In this document: positions 25,101-33,605 of the stretch, piece after piece
How positions within the stretch are numbered: position 1 is the first letter of the stretch
Layout of the letters: every line of letters begins with the position of its first letter
DNA from: Brachypterus glaber
Taxonomy: Eukaryota > Arthropoda > Insecta > Coleoptera > Kateretidae
NCBI GenBank assembly: GCA_958510825.1
Contig: OY294047.1
Location: 50,637,365-50,701,364, forward strand
Reading direction: 5' to 3'
Length of the DNA: 64,000 nt
Position numbers and translations under genes: made by a program
Notes under the pieces: generated by a model
Told to the model about the DNA's origin: nothing
Seen by the model: the letters and a program-made list of their open reading frames with translations, nothing else
Database searches by the model: none

Positions 25101-28100
25101 TGAATAAAAGAAAAAAACATTGAAAATAATAAAATTATCGTACAGAGCACCTAAATTAAAGAAGAATCAAGTTAATAGAGTATTTAGAAAAATTCACAAA
25201 AGAAAAACTATTGAAGACCTTGGACTTTTTGAACGGCAAACAAAAATTTAGATTTTTTTACTGCTGATATGTTCATGATTACTCAAAAACGGTATATGAT
25301 GAAAATATTTAAACTAGAGACTTAAAGCTAAACTAGAGACTTGAAGCTTTAATATGCTTTTTTATCATTGCTCTACGACCATTTTTCGCCAACGGAACGT
25401 TCAAGTATTACGTAACGCAAATTTTGATAATCGCTTTTAAGTTTAGTTTTCTACGAAATTGTGTTTTAAGTTAATTTTTACGTGTTAAAATTATGGCTTG
25501 GTTACTTGCAATAAAAAAAAAGAAGATCTGACTATAAAAGATATCAAAATATCGTTTGAATTTCAAACATTGCGAAAATTGTAATGCCAACTCAAAACAA
25601 AAATCCCCAGATCAGTCATCAATTTAAATGTTTTTTTTTTTTAATTTTAGAGCAAAATAAAAAAAATTGTATAAACCACTCGTTTCATAACACCCGTTTT
25701 TAGATCACGAGTACAAGTTTAGAAAACGAGCCGCTTGAGTTTTCTAGAGTACTAACCCTGGTAGAAAAGTACACAAATCTAACTTAACATAACATTAGAT
25801 TAGTGACATTTTTATGTTTATTTCAGACATCTACGTGCCTAGTTTTGATAATTATTTATTATTTCTATAATAAGTTTAAAAAGATATCCCCCAAAAGTCA
25901 AAAAAAGTCTGGCAACGCTGTATTGAATTGAAAAAATATTTTAAGATTCTGAATGTATAAATAATTATTAACTAACTAAATATAAAGTTTTTCTGAGAGG
26001 TAAACGTATTTATCGAAGTATAACAGCATATTACACGAAAAATATTTAGGGCCACCTAAAAAGATGGCTATTTTATTAATAAATATAATGAAATTATGTT
26101 TAAAAATATTATGATTCCTAAAATATATTAAGATTTATTTATATAAATAAATTTTTCTCCAGCTGCCATTTTATGATGCAGGTAGAAATTTCCTAGTTGG
26201 CCACGCCCCCTCCGAAAGTTAGAAATTAAACGTACTTATAACGTGTTTCTAACTTAAAAATCTAACGTTAGATTAACGTTGGTAACTAACGTTAGATTCT
26301 AACGTTAAAAAGCGGGACATTTGTACATATTTTATAACGTACTTTTATACGGTTTTCTAACATTATAAAAACGTTATTCTAACGTTAAATTTCTACCAGG
26401 GAATACTTCTTTAATATACTATTCCAGGGCAAGCAAAAACAAACCAAACGCACCACCACTTTCTTCCAATTCTGCAACGCCGAAACGGGCATCCTGCTGT
26501 GCACGGACGTGGCGGCTAGAGGATTGGACATACCCGCCGTGGATTGGATCGTGCAATTCGATCCTCCAGACGACCCGAAAGAGTACATTCACAGAGTGGG
26601 CCGGACGGCCAGAGGGGAGGGCAGTAGTGGACATGCGCTGTTGATCTTGAGGCCGGAAGAATTAGGATTTCTAAGGTATGAGTGCGCAATAGTTTATTAC
26701 ATAACTAGTGTGAAAAGTGACATATTTTACGCGAGTGGGAAGGTTTACGAACGAGCAGTCATGCGATTGAGGAAACCCCACGAGTGTATGAAACACACTT
26801 TTCAACGAGTCATGTACACTATTTTTCCTACGATCCCGAAAAAATATGAACCGTCTTATTTTAAAATTTTCTAATTTTTATTAATTTTTAAGAAAAGCAA
26901 AGCAAAAAATAATAATAAATAGCATACAAATATATACAGAGCGGTCCAAAAGTCACCCCCATCCCCTCTTAACTTTTGAACGAGTTTAGATATCGACTTC
27001 AAATTTAGAACTCTTAAATAAGACAACTATCTTTAAGCATATATTTGATACTTTTAGCTCTTAGAATGTGGGCAGGGGGGCATGTATCACACGACCCCCC
27101 TTTCCATTTAAAAAAAAATCCCCCCATGCCCCCCTGCCCACATTTTAAGAGATAAAAGTATCAAATATATGCTTAAAGATAGTTTAAGTTGTCAGAAAAT
27201 GGCTTATAAACCAAGGTGAAAAAAATTCGTAGAATCTACGAGGTAAATATCTAAATAAAATTAGGCAACCCTCCATACATACATATCACACTAAGGTGAT
27301 ATGAAAATATCAAACTAGTGTGATATAAGGCGTTTTCTAAAGAACAAAAGAGTGTGCTAAATGTCATTTTCATAGAGGATTGTAGTAAAAAATCATTTTT
27401 CACGATTGCCAATAATATTTTATCTACAAAGCTAGGAAAAGTGGAAGTAATTTAAGCTTCTGTTACTTTTTTTTGTTTATTTTCTCAAATATTTTCTAAA
27501 TAAATTATAAACTCATAAATAGTTCTGTAAACTTTAAACATTTGGCTCAAGTTTTGAATTTTTTTTACAGGTACTTAAAACAAGCTAAGGTGCCGTTGAA
27601 CGAGTTTGAGTTTAGTTGGAGTAAAATTGCCGATATTCAACTACAGGTAAGCATTAATAATAATAAAAAAGTTTTTCATTGCAAATTTAAATATTAAAAT
27701 AAAAACACGAATTAGTGTAAAGTTTTAGAACAAGATGATATAGTGCTAAAATAGGTTTAATATTTGTAGGATTCTAAAAAAACTTTATTTTTATGGCCAA
27801 ACTCGTATTAATGGTGAGATCGCTTGCAAAACAACTTTACACTACGATATTTCAAGAACGCTTTGACACAGAGACTTTTTTTTCGGACCAAAGATTTTCA
27901 ACGTGGCAACAAAAATTATATTGCGCCTTCACCAAAAATTTACTGTTATAGATTCCTAATATTTTTGGAATAAGAAATAATAAAAGACTTATGTGTAAAA
28001 AAGTTCTTTGGTTAGTTACTAACTTAGGGCAAATCAGTTACTTACCCAGTTTTATTCTCAGTCTTTAATTTTACTGAAATTATTTTAAGTAACTATTTCT

Positions 28101-31072
28101 GATCAAAGAATCAGGAATTATACAATTAGAGACGCAGTTTTAAACAGATTAAATTAACGCTTCTCCAAATTATTTTAGACTTCTTTAAATATTAAAACTA
28201 ATTCTATGATTTTAAAATTAGTAAAATAAATTTGAACATAGTCGCTGCCAGAGGTATAAGAGATTTTTTTTTAACATCGATTATTTTTATCTGGCACGTG
28301 TCAAACTGTTTGTCCAATCGGGACGTTGCATAATTTTAAACTAATTTATTTTTATCTAGTCCACGAAGACCGATTCTAGCTAGTTAACGTTTGACTCTAT
28401 CCATTCATATTTCACAAAAAAGATTTAGCCACACCCACAAGGAATTTCTAACAATAAATATTTACTGGACCGGCTTTAATTTGTTTTATTTGTGTTCTGT
28501 GCATCGGGCTATAAATTAATGTTTATTTTTTCAGTTGGAGCAACTGATTGGTAAAAACTACTTCCTGAACATGTCGGCAAAAGAAGCGTTCAAAGCGTAC
28601 GTCAGAGCGTATGATTCCCACAGTTTAAAGACCATTTTCGACATCAACACTCTAGATTTGATGAAAGTTGGAAATTCTTTTGGATTTAGAGTACCACCTG
28701 CAATCGATTTGAGTATCCTTTTTATTAAAAATGTAATATTACAAATTTACAAAAAAGTATTTAACAAGCCAGGGTACCAAAAAAACAGACTACGTATGCC
28801 TGACGAAGAAAATAAAAAAGCAGAAACTTTGGTAAATTAAATTTAATACCAATCATATGATACCGAATTCATATTAAAAATTTTCAAAATTCGTGCCAAA
28901 TTTCAATTTTTTTTGCGTATTTTCACGTTTTATTATGTCGATATAAATCAATTTGCAGCAATGTCGATCGGTCGGGCGTTCTGTACGGGAAATATTGTAA
29001 GCACGATAACTTAAGAACGCTTTAAGCTAGAGACCTAAAATTTGGCATACAGGTATTTTACCAAAAGTCTCGCACGGGATTGTTTTTGGTGAACATTGGG
29101 GTGCGGCAAGGGGGACAACGGGGAAAAATACATTTTTTTACAAAAATTGCTATATAGGGGTTTTTAAGTTTGCTGAAATTGAATCTGATAATAAAAATGT
29201 TCTAACTTTACCCCTGCGAGGGATGAGGTAAGGAGACAGAAACTAAATTTTTTGATAACTAGCTTATTGTCAATTGTATGGCAAAAATTATTGCACTGTT
29301 AAAATGCATTTTAAATCTTCTAAAATATTTTTATAAATAGAGATATAGCGATTTAAAGATGTTGCCGGACGTCTAGAAAGGATATCCGTTTCAGATTGTT
29401 TTGATTGACCACCAAAACTACCGCTAGATAGAGTAACTGCATATTTTCAGAAATTTTTACCTAAGTTTAGCACATTCACCAATTTTTTAAAAATTTGGAC
29501 TTTTTTCCTAAAAAGTATGAATTTCCCGAATTTGGGTAATAAAGGGTTCCCACAATTATTAAATTTTTATATACCCTGACTTTTCCAGGTTTTCCATGAT
29601 CAAAATCATTAAATTTTTTTCTAAACATACATTCACGCCTTGCTTTAGTCAAAAGTCCGTGCCTATAATCCCGAGTTAAATAAAATCACTGCAAGACAAA
29701 AACAGGTTATGAAAAGCAAATTAAAATATTATGCAAAGATACAAAATGCTTATTAAAAAAAGTAAATAAACCTAAAAGCGAAATTCTCTAATTTTTAATC
29801 ATTTTCAATAATTTTCATGTATTTTAGGTAAAAAGTAGTAATAGTACGCGAACCTAATTTTTAGTGCACAAAATGTGCACTGAAATGGCTTGCGTCGAGG
29901 TGCGTACACTATTTTTCCTACGCCCTAACATCTAAACATCCAAAAAACGCAAAAACTATCTTAAAATTAATTTGTCAATTTGAGGTTATGAGTTTGACTA
30001 ATTTTCTGACAGCAGATCTGTAAAATCAGCTGACTGTCACTTTCCAACCCTTGTCATAGAAAACGGGTAGTAAATAGGCACTTACCACCTAGGTCGTAGG
30101 AAAGAGTAAATTCCAGGTTTTTCAGATGACCTTTTTTTAATTCCCTGACTTTTCCCCGATTTTCCAGATCTTCGGGAACCCTGTAATATTGGTCTAAAAA
30201 AAGTTCTCTCAATCATATTCAACACCTATTCTTTTTTACATTGGCACTTAGTGCTACTAAGAGTGCCGATGTATTGAAATCTTCGCCGAAAAGTCAAAAT
30301 CTTGGACCATGTTTGGAAATCATTAAAAAAAAAAAAAAATTGCGTCCGTCTGTCTGTCTGTCTCTGTCTGGGTGTAAATTCTCTAACTCTATTTCTACAT
30401 GAGATATCGACTTGCGGTTTTTTGCATATTGTTTTTTATCGTATTCCGAAGGGTAAAAATAGGGTAAAACTCCTATTTTTAGCGTTTTTTGTTTATAATT
30501 AAGGCAATTATTATTGTAATTGGTTAATTTAGCACATATAAAAGATAATTTTAAATTGGTCAAAAAATTTTATAAACAACATTTTCCTAAAACGCATTGT
30601 TTTCGAGATATTGGCGTTTAAAGCAGTAAAAGGTTTTTTTAGCATATCTCACATATTTATAACCCGATTTTAAAAAATTATATTTTAAATAAAAGCTCTT
30701 TTTAAGCCCTATAAAAAATGTTATATACAGTTTTTTTGCTAGAATATAATGTTTTAAAAATACAGAATTTAAAATCAAACAAAACACCTAGTTTGAAATT
30801 TGCAAACTAGATGGCTCTAGTGTACAATAGTGCCGATGTTTTGACAGGGTGCTTGCAACGTTTCATCTAGTTATACAGTTGTTTTTCCTTAACCGATTTT
30901 CACAGAAGTATCAGCGTCTAAAAAGGGTGACAGACCATCCAAACGGACGGGAGGTGGAGGATTTGGGTACTACAAGAACATGAACTCCATACCTGACAGA
31001 AAAACGAATGTTTACAGACAACCCAAGAGGAAGGGGAGTGGTGGTCCAGATAGGCGACAGTTTGGTAGATAA
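12946..31072 (+). CDS. pit: Pitchoune / DDX18 (Has1) DEAD-box RNA helicase, eight exons, 5' end missing
   Basis: ATP-dependent RNA helicase of the nucleolus that acts in large ribosomal subunit assembly (family knowledge). Exons 12946-13101, 15815-16016, 21344-21561, 22740-23041, 26428-26675, 27571-27646, 28535-28712 and 30906-31072 all have GT-AG borders. They join in phase into 514 codons plus TAA. Numbering visible residues from the Pro after the first split codon: Q motif 15-42, Walker A AKTGSGKT 59-66, PTRELS 95-100, GG 123-124, TPGRLLDH 144-151, DEAD 169-172, SAT 200-202, motif [10 protein letters not shown] 318-326, HRVGRTAR 347-354. A DUF4217-type region spans about 376-455, then a Gly/Arg/Lys-rich tail. 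All catalytic motifs are intact, so the gene looks functional. The N-terminal ~100-150 residues usual in the family are not visible; the first exon opens with two bases of a split codon. Introns are 0.9-5.3 kb and full of transposons. Confidence 0.95.
13304..13790. mobile_element. PIF/Harbinger-like MITE in pit intron
   Basis: TIRs GGGGCTGTCCATATATTACG and its near-complement (ATATATGGACATCCCC) are flanked by TTA on both sides (13301-13303, 13791-13793). A 3 bp TWA-type duplication fits PIF/Harbinger. A C-homopolymer run lies inside the right end at about 13746-13759. The superfamily call rests on the duplication only. Confidence 0.65.
14203..14497. mobile_element. Foldback repeat in pit intron
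   Basis: Arms of ~85 nt: TACCTTCTGGCTCGGGAAAA at the left, TTTTCCCGAGCCAGAAGG at the right. They continue through ATCAATTAAT-type and TAATCACAACTTTATTC segments. It ends 13 bp before the next element begins. Confidence 0.65.
14511..15243. mobile_element. Family E element with ~108 bp TIRs and TA target sites
   Basis: Both ends share more than 100 bp in inverted orientation, from CAGCCTGTTCC / GGATCACCCTG through AATTTAAGAGGTGATTCT to GGTCCGGAAATGAGCCCTAA. TA flanks each end. The interior matches 35490-36060. Long TIRs and TA sites fit a Tc1/mariner-related or other TA-targeting family; no transposase is present. Confidence 0.7.
15380..15651. mobile_element. TIR element in pit intron
   Basis: Perfect 18 bp terminal repeats ATTTTTTCTACTACCTAA / TTAGGTAGTAGAAAAAAT. 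An inner inverted pair surrounds TATTGACCGTTGTTAAGC and GACGACGGTCAATA. Non-coding. Confidence 0.65.
15815..16016 (+). CDS. pit: pit visible exon 2 (Walker A, motif Ia)
   Basis: Acceptor AATTTCAG, donor GTAAGT from 16017. The first two bases complete Gly, giving [15 protein letters not shown]. Contains the ATP-binding P-loop and PTRELS, and ends in HHHTYG with Gly split across the junction. Confidence 0.95.
16848..17134 (+). mobile_element. Family A, copy 3 (internal deletion)
   Basis: Starts TCCAATACATACAGATAATG and ends ACCCATAAATAACTATT, but lacks the outer hairpin segment between GGTTAATTTT and TTTACCC. It is followed 6 bp later by the long palindrome. Confidence 0.7.
17141..17545. repeat. 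Near-perfect 405 bp palindrome (194 bp arms, 16 nt loop)
   Basis: The left arm (17141-17334, beginning GTGTGATGGTTTTTGGGTGT) and right arm (17351-17545) are reverse complements essentially throughout, with at most one indel. The loop is GCAATTATTCGACTGA. It lies in the sense orientation inside a pit intron, so the pre-mRNA would carry a ~190 bp duplex. The arms contain GACGTTTCGATTC, a phrase typical of insect foldback repeats. Non-coding. Confidence 0.9.
17546..18287. other. Intron sequence without recognised feature
   Basis: AT-rich intron. A short inverted pair (CGATACCTCGGTACTAAACTG near 17919-17940 against AACAGAGGTATCGATG near 18039) suggests another decayed foldback. Confidence 0.35.
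18288..18527. mobile_element. Foldback MITE in pit intron
   Basis: GGGAACGTTCAAGTATTACG at the left is mirrored imperfectly by CGTTATACCTAAACGTCCC. The arms continue through GTGTATGAATTTT-type sequence, CGCGTTA and TTTTGGCTACCCC. A poly-G tract marks the centre. A lone left end of the same kind is at 25393-25425. Confidence 0.65.
18796..19079 (+). mobile_element. tRNA-derived SINE
   Basis: A good RNA polymerase III A box (TGGCGCAATGG, 18807-18817) and B box (GGTTCGAGCCC, 18851-18861) are spaced as in a tRNA. About 190 bp of unrelated body follow, then a short A-rich tail (TAAAACAAAACAAATA). The head cannot close a tRNA acceptor stem, so this is not a tRNA gene. The minus-strand 82-codon frame across it is spurious. 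Confidence 0.8.
19323..19657 (+). mobile_element. Family A, copy 4 (full length)
   Basis: The most complete copy: TATCCAATACATACAGATAA to TACCATAAATAACTATT with both hairpin arms. Confidence 0.8.
19732..19973. mobile_element. TIR element in pit intron
   Basis: CTGTAAAAACGGTCCAGCC at the left and GATGGGACTTTTTTACAG at the right are inverted repeats. Several ATGGGATTT / GATGGGAC / AAATCCTA motifs recur between them in both orientations. Confidence 0.6.
19974..20320. other. Intron sequence without recognised feature
   Basis: AT-rich. The last ~35 bp (GGTTGCAAGCACCTTGTCAAA) belong to the family B homology. Confidence 0.35.
20321..20939 (+). mobile_element. Family B, copy 3
   Basis: Begins ACATCGGCACT, ends AGTGCCGATGT, and is collinear with the copy at 2601. 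Confidence 0.65.
20996..21323 (-). mobile_element. Family A, copy 5, ending next to a pit acceptor
   Basis: Runs from AATAGTTATTTATGGTACTAG to TGTATGTATTGGATAA. The homology stops about 20 nt before the AG of the next exon, leaving only the sequence TGTGCTATTTTTACTTTAG. Confidence 0.8.
21344..21561 (+). CDS. pit: pit visible exon 3 (GG, Ib, DEAD)
   Basis: Acceptor TTTACTTTAG, donor GTAAGA from 21562. Encodes [26 protein letters not shown] and the catalytic DEAD box (IIDEADRIL). It ends with one base of Lys. Confidence 0.95.
21562..22469. other. pit intron, decayed repeats
   Basis: Contains iterated ATTACATAATATGTAATA palindromic sequence at about 21690-21740 and TGTCTGTCTGTCATAACTTTTTAACG near 22180, a phrase similar to the CACGATAAC-type repeats elsewhere. 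No gene. Confidence 0.35.
22470..22711. mobile_element. Dispersed repeat, family L, copy 1, ending next to a pit acceptor
   Basis: The reverse complement matches 49632-49860: GGTGCGGCCAGAAAAACAAT, GGATATGGTC, TACAGGAAAAGTGAA, CACCCGTCCAGAAAAGGTACC. Homology ends ~28 nt before the exon. Confidence 0.65.
22740..23041 (+). CDS. pit: pit visible exon 4 (motif III SAT to motif IV)
   Basis: Acceptor TTATTTTTAG, donor GTAAGT from 23042. Its first two bases complete Lys of [13 protein letters not shown]. The exon carries the inter-domain linker and motif IV ([10 protein letters not shown]) and ends in phase 0 with CIH. Confidence 0.95.
23111..23245. mobile_element. Foldback MITE in pit intron
   Basis: TACCCTGCTGAAAATGACGG pairs with the right end ATTTTCAATAGGGTA. 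Inner arms GGGTCTGCGCG and ACCGGACTTGAGCGG pair with their complements. Total 135 bp, GC-richer than its surroundings. Confidence 0.75.
23537..24238 (+). mobile_element. Family R, copy 2
   Basis: Reverse-complement partner of 10721-11434 with the same GC-rich palindromic end. The 83-codon frame here matches the 111-codon frame of copy 1. Confidence 0.65.
24239..25434. other. pit intron with decayed repeats
   Basis: Holds a degraded family A end at 24578-24615. It also holds a hairpin at 24806-24945 (TACGCACCGAGTAGGCGAACC against GGTTTGCGTCGAGGTGCGTA, then TTTTTCCTACGACC), whose sibling is at 29836-29968. A lone GGAACGTTCAAGTATTACG end lies near 25394. No gene. Confidence 0.45.
25435..25745 (+). 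mobile_element. Dispersed repeat, family I, copy 1
   Basis: Collinear with 34285-34645, sharing AAAATTATGGCTTGGTTA, GACTATAAAA, ATGCCAA and CATAACACCCGTTTTTAG. Ends not defined. Confidence 0.55.
25756..26401. mobile_element. TIR element with iterated TCTAACGTTA motif, ending next to a pit acceptor
   Basis: Terminal repeats CCCTGGTAGAAA / TTTCTACCAGGG. The right 180 bp contain at least six copies of TCTAACGTTA or its complement, plus related TATAACG motifs. The right end is ~26 nt before the exon. No transposase. Confidence 0.7.
26428..26675 (+). CDS. pit: pit visible exon 5 (motifs V and VI)
   Basis: Acceptor ACTATTCCAG, donor GTATGA from 26676. Encodes [15 protein letters not shown], motif [10 protein letters not shown] and motif [11 protein letters not shown], ending in EELGFL plus two bases of Arg. 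Confidence 0.95.
26937..27195. mobile_element. Truncated Tc1-type foldback in pit intron
   Basis: The left end CAGAGCGGTCCAAAAGTCAC, preceded by TA, matches the complete element at 40981-41664. The interior folds on itself (GGGCAGGGGGGCATG / CATGCCCCCCTGCCC), but the right terminus is missing. Confidence 0.65.
27571..27646 (+). CDS. pit: pit visible exon 6
   Basis: Acceptor TTTTTTTACAG, donor GTAAGC from 27647. Its first base completes Arg; it then encodes [16 protein letters not shown] and KIADIQLQ, the start of the C-terminal DUF4217-like extension. Confidence 0.9.
27647..28297. other. pit intron without clear feature
   Basis: AT-rich. A CACTACGATATTTCAAGAACG phrase near 27840 resembles a segment at 61420-61445. 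No gene. Confidence 0.35.
28298..28513. mobile_element. Family J, copy 2, ending next to a pit acceptor
   Basis: Reverse complement of 10020-10233. The homology ends at GATGCACAGAACAC-equivalent sequence about 21 nt before the exon. Confidence 0.65.
28535..28712 (+). CDS. pit: pit visible exon 7 (DUF4217 region)
   Basis: Acceptor ATTTTTTCAG, donor GTATCC from 28713. Encodes [34 protein letters not shown] and [11 protein letters not shown]. The donor lacks the +5 G. It was chosen because it joins in frame to a typical DLKV tail; reading through instead gives a frame that stops after 101 codons. Confidence 0.9.
28713..30237. other. pit intron with decayed repeats
   Basis: 28930-29120 carries the CACGATAACTTAAGAACGC phrase shared with 16290-16330 and, inverted, 62480-62580. 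A hairpin at 29836-29968 is the sibling of 24806-24945. No coding sequence. Confidence 0.45.
30238..30839 (-). mobile_element. Family B, copy 4, ending next to a pit acceptor
   Basis: Reverse complement of 2601-3268 with high identity, including ~34 bp of extra 5' homology to about 30873. That leaves ~32 nt before the final exon. Confidence 0.75.
30906..31072 (+). CDS. pit: pit visible exon 8 (C-terminus and stop)
   Basis: Acceptor TTTTCACAG. Two bases complete Lys; the exon then encodes a basic Gly/Arg/Lys tail ([14 protein letters not shown] ... RRQFGR) and TAA at 31070-31072. Confidence 0.9.
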
Positions 31073-31705
31073 AAGTATAATTAAATTTTAACAAAGGGGT
31101 TCCAGATGTTAAAATTTCAAAATATTGCCCATATTCTGTCCAAACATCTCAATTTTTGCATCATATTCTAATAGCTTTTCTAAAATGATATAATTTAATT
31201 TAATTTTAAAAGGCAATTTTAAAAAAAAAAATGTGTACGTTTTGTAATTTTAATTCATATTTTATGACTACAGAAGGACTCATCTAATATTTTACTGCGC
31301 ACAACCTCGAGGTTCTTGTTTTGTCTTATCTATGTATAAAAACATTACTGTAACAGGTAAAAAACTTGATTATCATAGTAAAAAAGTGTTAAGTCCTCAA
31401 AAATTCTAACATCCAAATTTTGACCTTTAAAAATATATACAGTATAAGCTCGATAATGTGACCATACGTATATGTGAACTATTCGTTTTTGTGAACACAT
31501 AATTTTTTCTATTTCGTTAATGTGAGTTTACAGAGAAGTCAATAGAAAATATTCTGTGTTCACACAAACGAATAGTTCACATTATCGAGCTTCTACTGTA
31601 TAAACTTATATTTATAATTTTTATTTGGAACCCCTTATTATTTCTGTTTTATTTTTATATTACGTTGAAACACAAATGTATCTGTTACGATTTCAAATGA
31701 ATAAA
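31073..31705 (+). promoter_or_regulatory. pit: pit 3' UTR and poly(A) signal
   Basis: Non-coding from the stop to AATAAA at 31700-31705, the best poly(A) signal after the gene. If this signal is used, the 3' UTR is ~640 nt and includes the MITE at 31440-31598. Confidence 0.55.
31440..31598. mobile_element. TA-flanked MITE in the predicted pit 3' UTR
   Basis: TIRs CAGTATAAGCTCGATAATG and CATTATCGAGCTTCTACTG are flanked by TA (31438-31439, 31599-31600). Inner arms GTGAACTATTCGTTTTTGTG pair with their complement. TA targets and a CAGT start fit the Tc1/mariner/pogo group. Confidence 0.75.
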
Positions 31706-31859
31706 GTCTATACATATTAATTTAAAAAAATCTTTTCTTGGCTTTATTAAAAAAGAAAACCTTATACAGATTTTTATTAAGCACTAATTTTTATCAGTAG
31801 TTACAAAAATATGAACTAGTACAAAAAAGTATGCCCTGGTCTGCTCCAAAGCGATTTTA

Positions 31860-32200
31860 TTGGGGGGGGGGGGAGCAAATATTACCCAACTTATTACTGA
31901 TAAATTTCCCAACTCCAAAACAAAAAGAAAGATTTACACCCCAAAAATTTTAATAACTAAAAAGAAGGTCCTCACCTCTGCAAAAATTCCCAAGAGTATC
32001 TCCAAATTCCCAACTTCAATCCCCAAAATTCCCAACTTTTGCCATCTCTGAAAAAAAAAACAACTATACTATCCAATTTTTCCAACTTTCTACCAATTTA
32101 CCGAAATTTACCACTCAATTTCCTAAATTTGTCACTCACTTTCCCAACTGAACACTCGGTTTTCCCAACTCGAGTATGATGGGGGGGGGGGGGGGGTGAT
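31860..32200. repeat. G-depleted tract of CCCAACTT repeats between two poly-G runs
   Basis: Poly-G at 31861-31873 and 32180-32197 bracket ~300 bp whose plus strand has very few G. About eight copies of ATTCCCAACTT or TTTCCCAACT occur at irregular spacing. The 63-codon frame inside is a by-product. Confidence 0.6.
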
Positions 32201-32684
32201 TAAAGAGATTAAAGAGTTCAAACCTGAACAAGTTTCTTAAAATTGCTTTTGGCACCATGGTAAAAATTGGTGTGGCCAAGCTTTTTTATTAAAAAATGAA
32301 CTATAATAGGCGAAGTATTGTTTTGTTGGCAGCATCTTTTTTCTAATTTTCCCTAAAAGTAGTGTTTTTCTTTGTAGATTGTCTGATATAAAAGGTTTAT
32401 TTTATCAACCTACATCGTTATGGCGTTCCCTTTTTTTAGATTTATTATAGACCACGTACATTTTATGCCCACATCTCGGTCTTTAACAAAGAGAACATTT
32501 TCTATTATTTATAATCACACTTACGTCCGAATCGCCGCTGAATCGGACGGTCCGACCTCTGCTAATAAGTACCAATTAACAGAAGTCGGACTTTTATAGG
32601 AAAGTCGCCTTATTTCGGATACCATTTACAATTTATCCAATATTTAATAGGCGGTATTAGTTTTTGATATTTTTGAGGGATATA
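32201..32684. other. Non-coding, no gene recognised
   Basis: AT-rich. A short inverted pair (GTCCGAATCGCCGCTGAATC / TCGGACGGTCCGAC) lies at 32528-32555. Confidence 0.35.
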
Positions 32685-33496
32685 GGGGAAGTCGGGGTTA
32701 ACTGGGCCACAGGGTTAACTGGTCCACCTGTATTTTATTAACTTTTTTTATTAGTATTGGCGCCTTAAGGGTAATTCTGGTGATATTTAGTTAGTAGTAT
32801 TGTTTAAAGTATTATGACGGACCGTATTGTCAACGTGTAAGTTGTAGTAAAGAAAGTTCATTTTTTTCGTTGAAAAGTAGACATTTATCTTAACTTTTAT
32901 TTTTTAATTAATACTTTATTATTAATAGGAGGATCTAGACTAATATTTTACCTAATATACTGAGTATTTTGTTAATTATTCTGCATAATTGCCGCCTTCT
33001 ACTATCTTGTCAAGTATTAAAATTTTATGATTTCGTTCAGTGGTTTCACTCAGGGTTAACTGGTTCGGGGTTAACTGGACCACTTATGCCAATATTAATT
33101 AGTTCGGGGTTAACTGGGCCATGTGCAGTTAACGCCGGACCAGTTAACCCTGATATATATATATAATATTTAACATATTATGTTGTCTATTTTAGTGTTA
33201 GAATTTAATTTAATTTTTTGTTTCAAATCGTTTTTATTTACAAAGATTACAATAGAATACACTTTTGTTAGTGGACCAGTTAACTCTGAGTAGTGGTCCA
33301 GTTAACCCTGCTCTATGGGGTTAACTGGTTTATCGTTAATAACTTTTTTTATATAAATAATATTTGTCTGAAGTATTAATATGTTCTAACTATAGTAATA
33401 ATCTCCCTTTTGCTATAGAAAATATTTGAAAATTGTTTATAGGTTTTTCAAAAACTCGATATGAAAAAAAGCGGCCCAGTTAACCCCGACTTCCCC
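32685..33496. mobile_element. TIR element with ten GGTTAACTGG motifs
   Basis: Ends GGGGAAGTCGGGGTTAACTG and its complement are flanked by TA (32683-32684, 33497-33498). The terminal motif GGGTTAACTGGNCC is repeated inside: six direct occurrences (near 32695, 32712, 33052, 33067, 33106, 33317) and four inverted (near 33137, 33273, 33294, 33472, the last being the right TIR). No transposase. Iterated motifs of this kind may be binding sites for the mobilising protein (inference). Confidence 0.75.
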
Positions 33497-33605
33497 TACC
33501 GATTTGAAATAAACTGATCGAAAAAAGTTAAGGATATTTTGGTTTCTCTGAGAAAAAATTATCGAAAAAACGAAAAATGGCCCGCCGCTGTCTCATTATC
33601 TTGTT

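Noticed and set aside
26676..26874. Continuation of the pit exon beyond 26675
   Set aside because: The frame stays open for 66 more codons, but a donor at 26676 joins in phase to the conserved [14 protein letters not shown] exon, and the extension has no family match.
28713..28840. Read-through of the pit exon at 28713 as an alternative C-terminus
   Set aside because: It gives an unrelated tail, whereas splicing to 30906 restores the typical DLKV and Gly-rich C-terminus.
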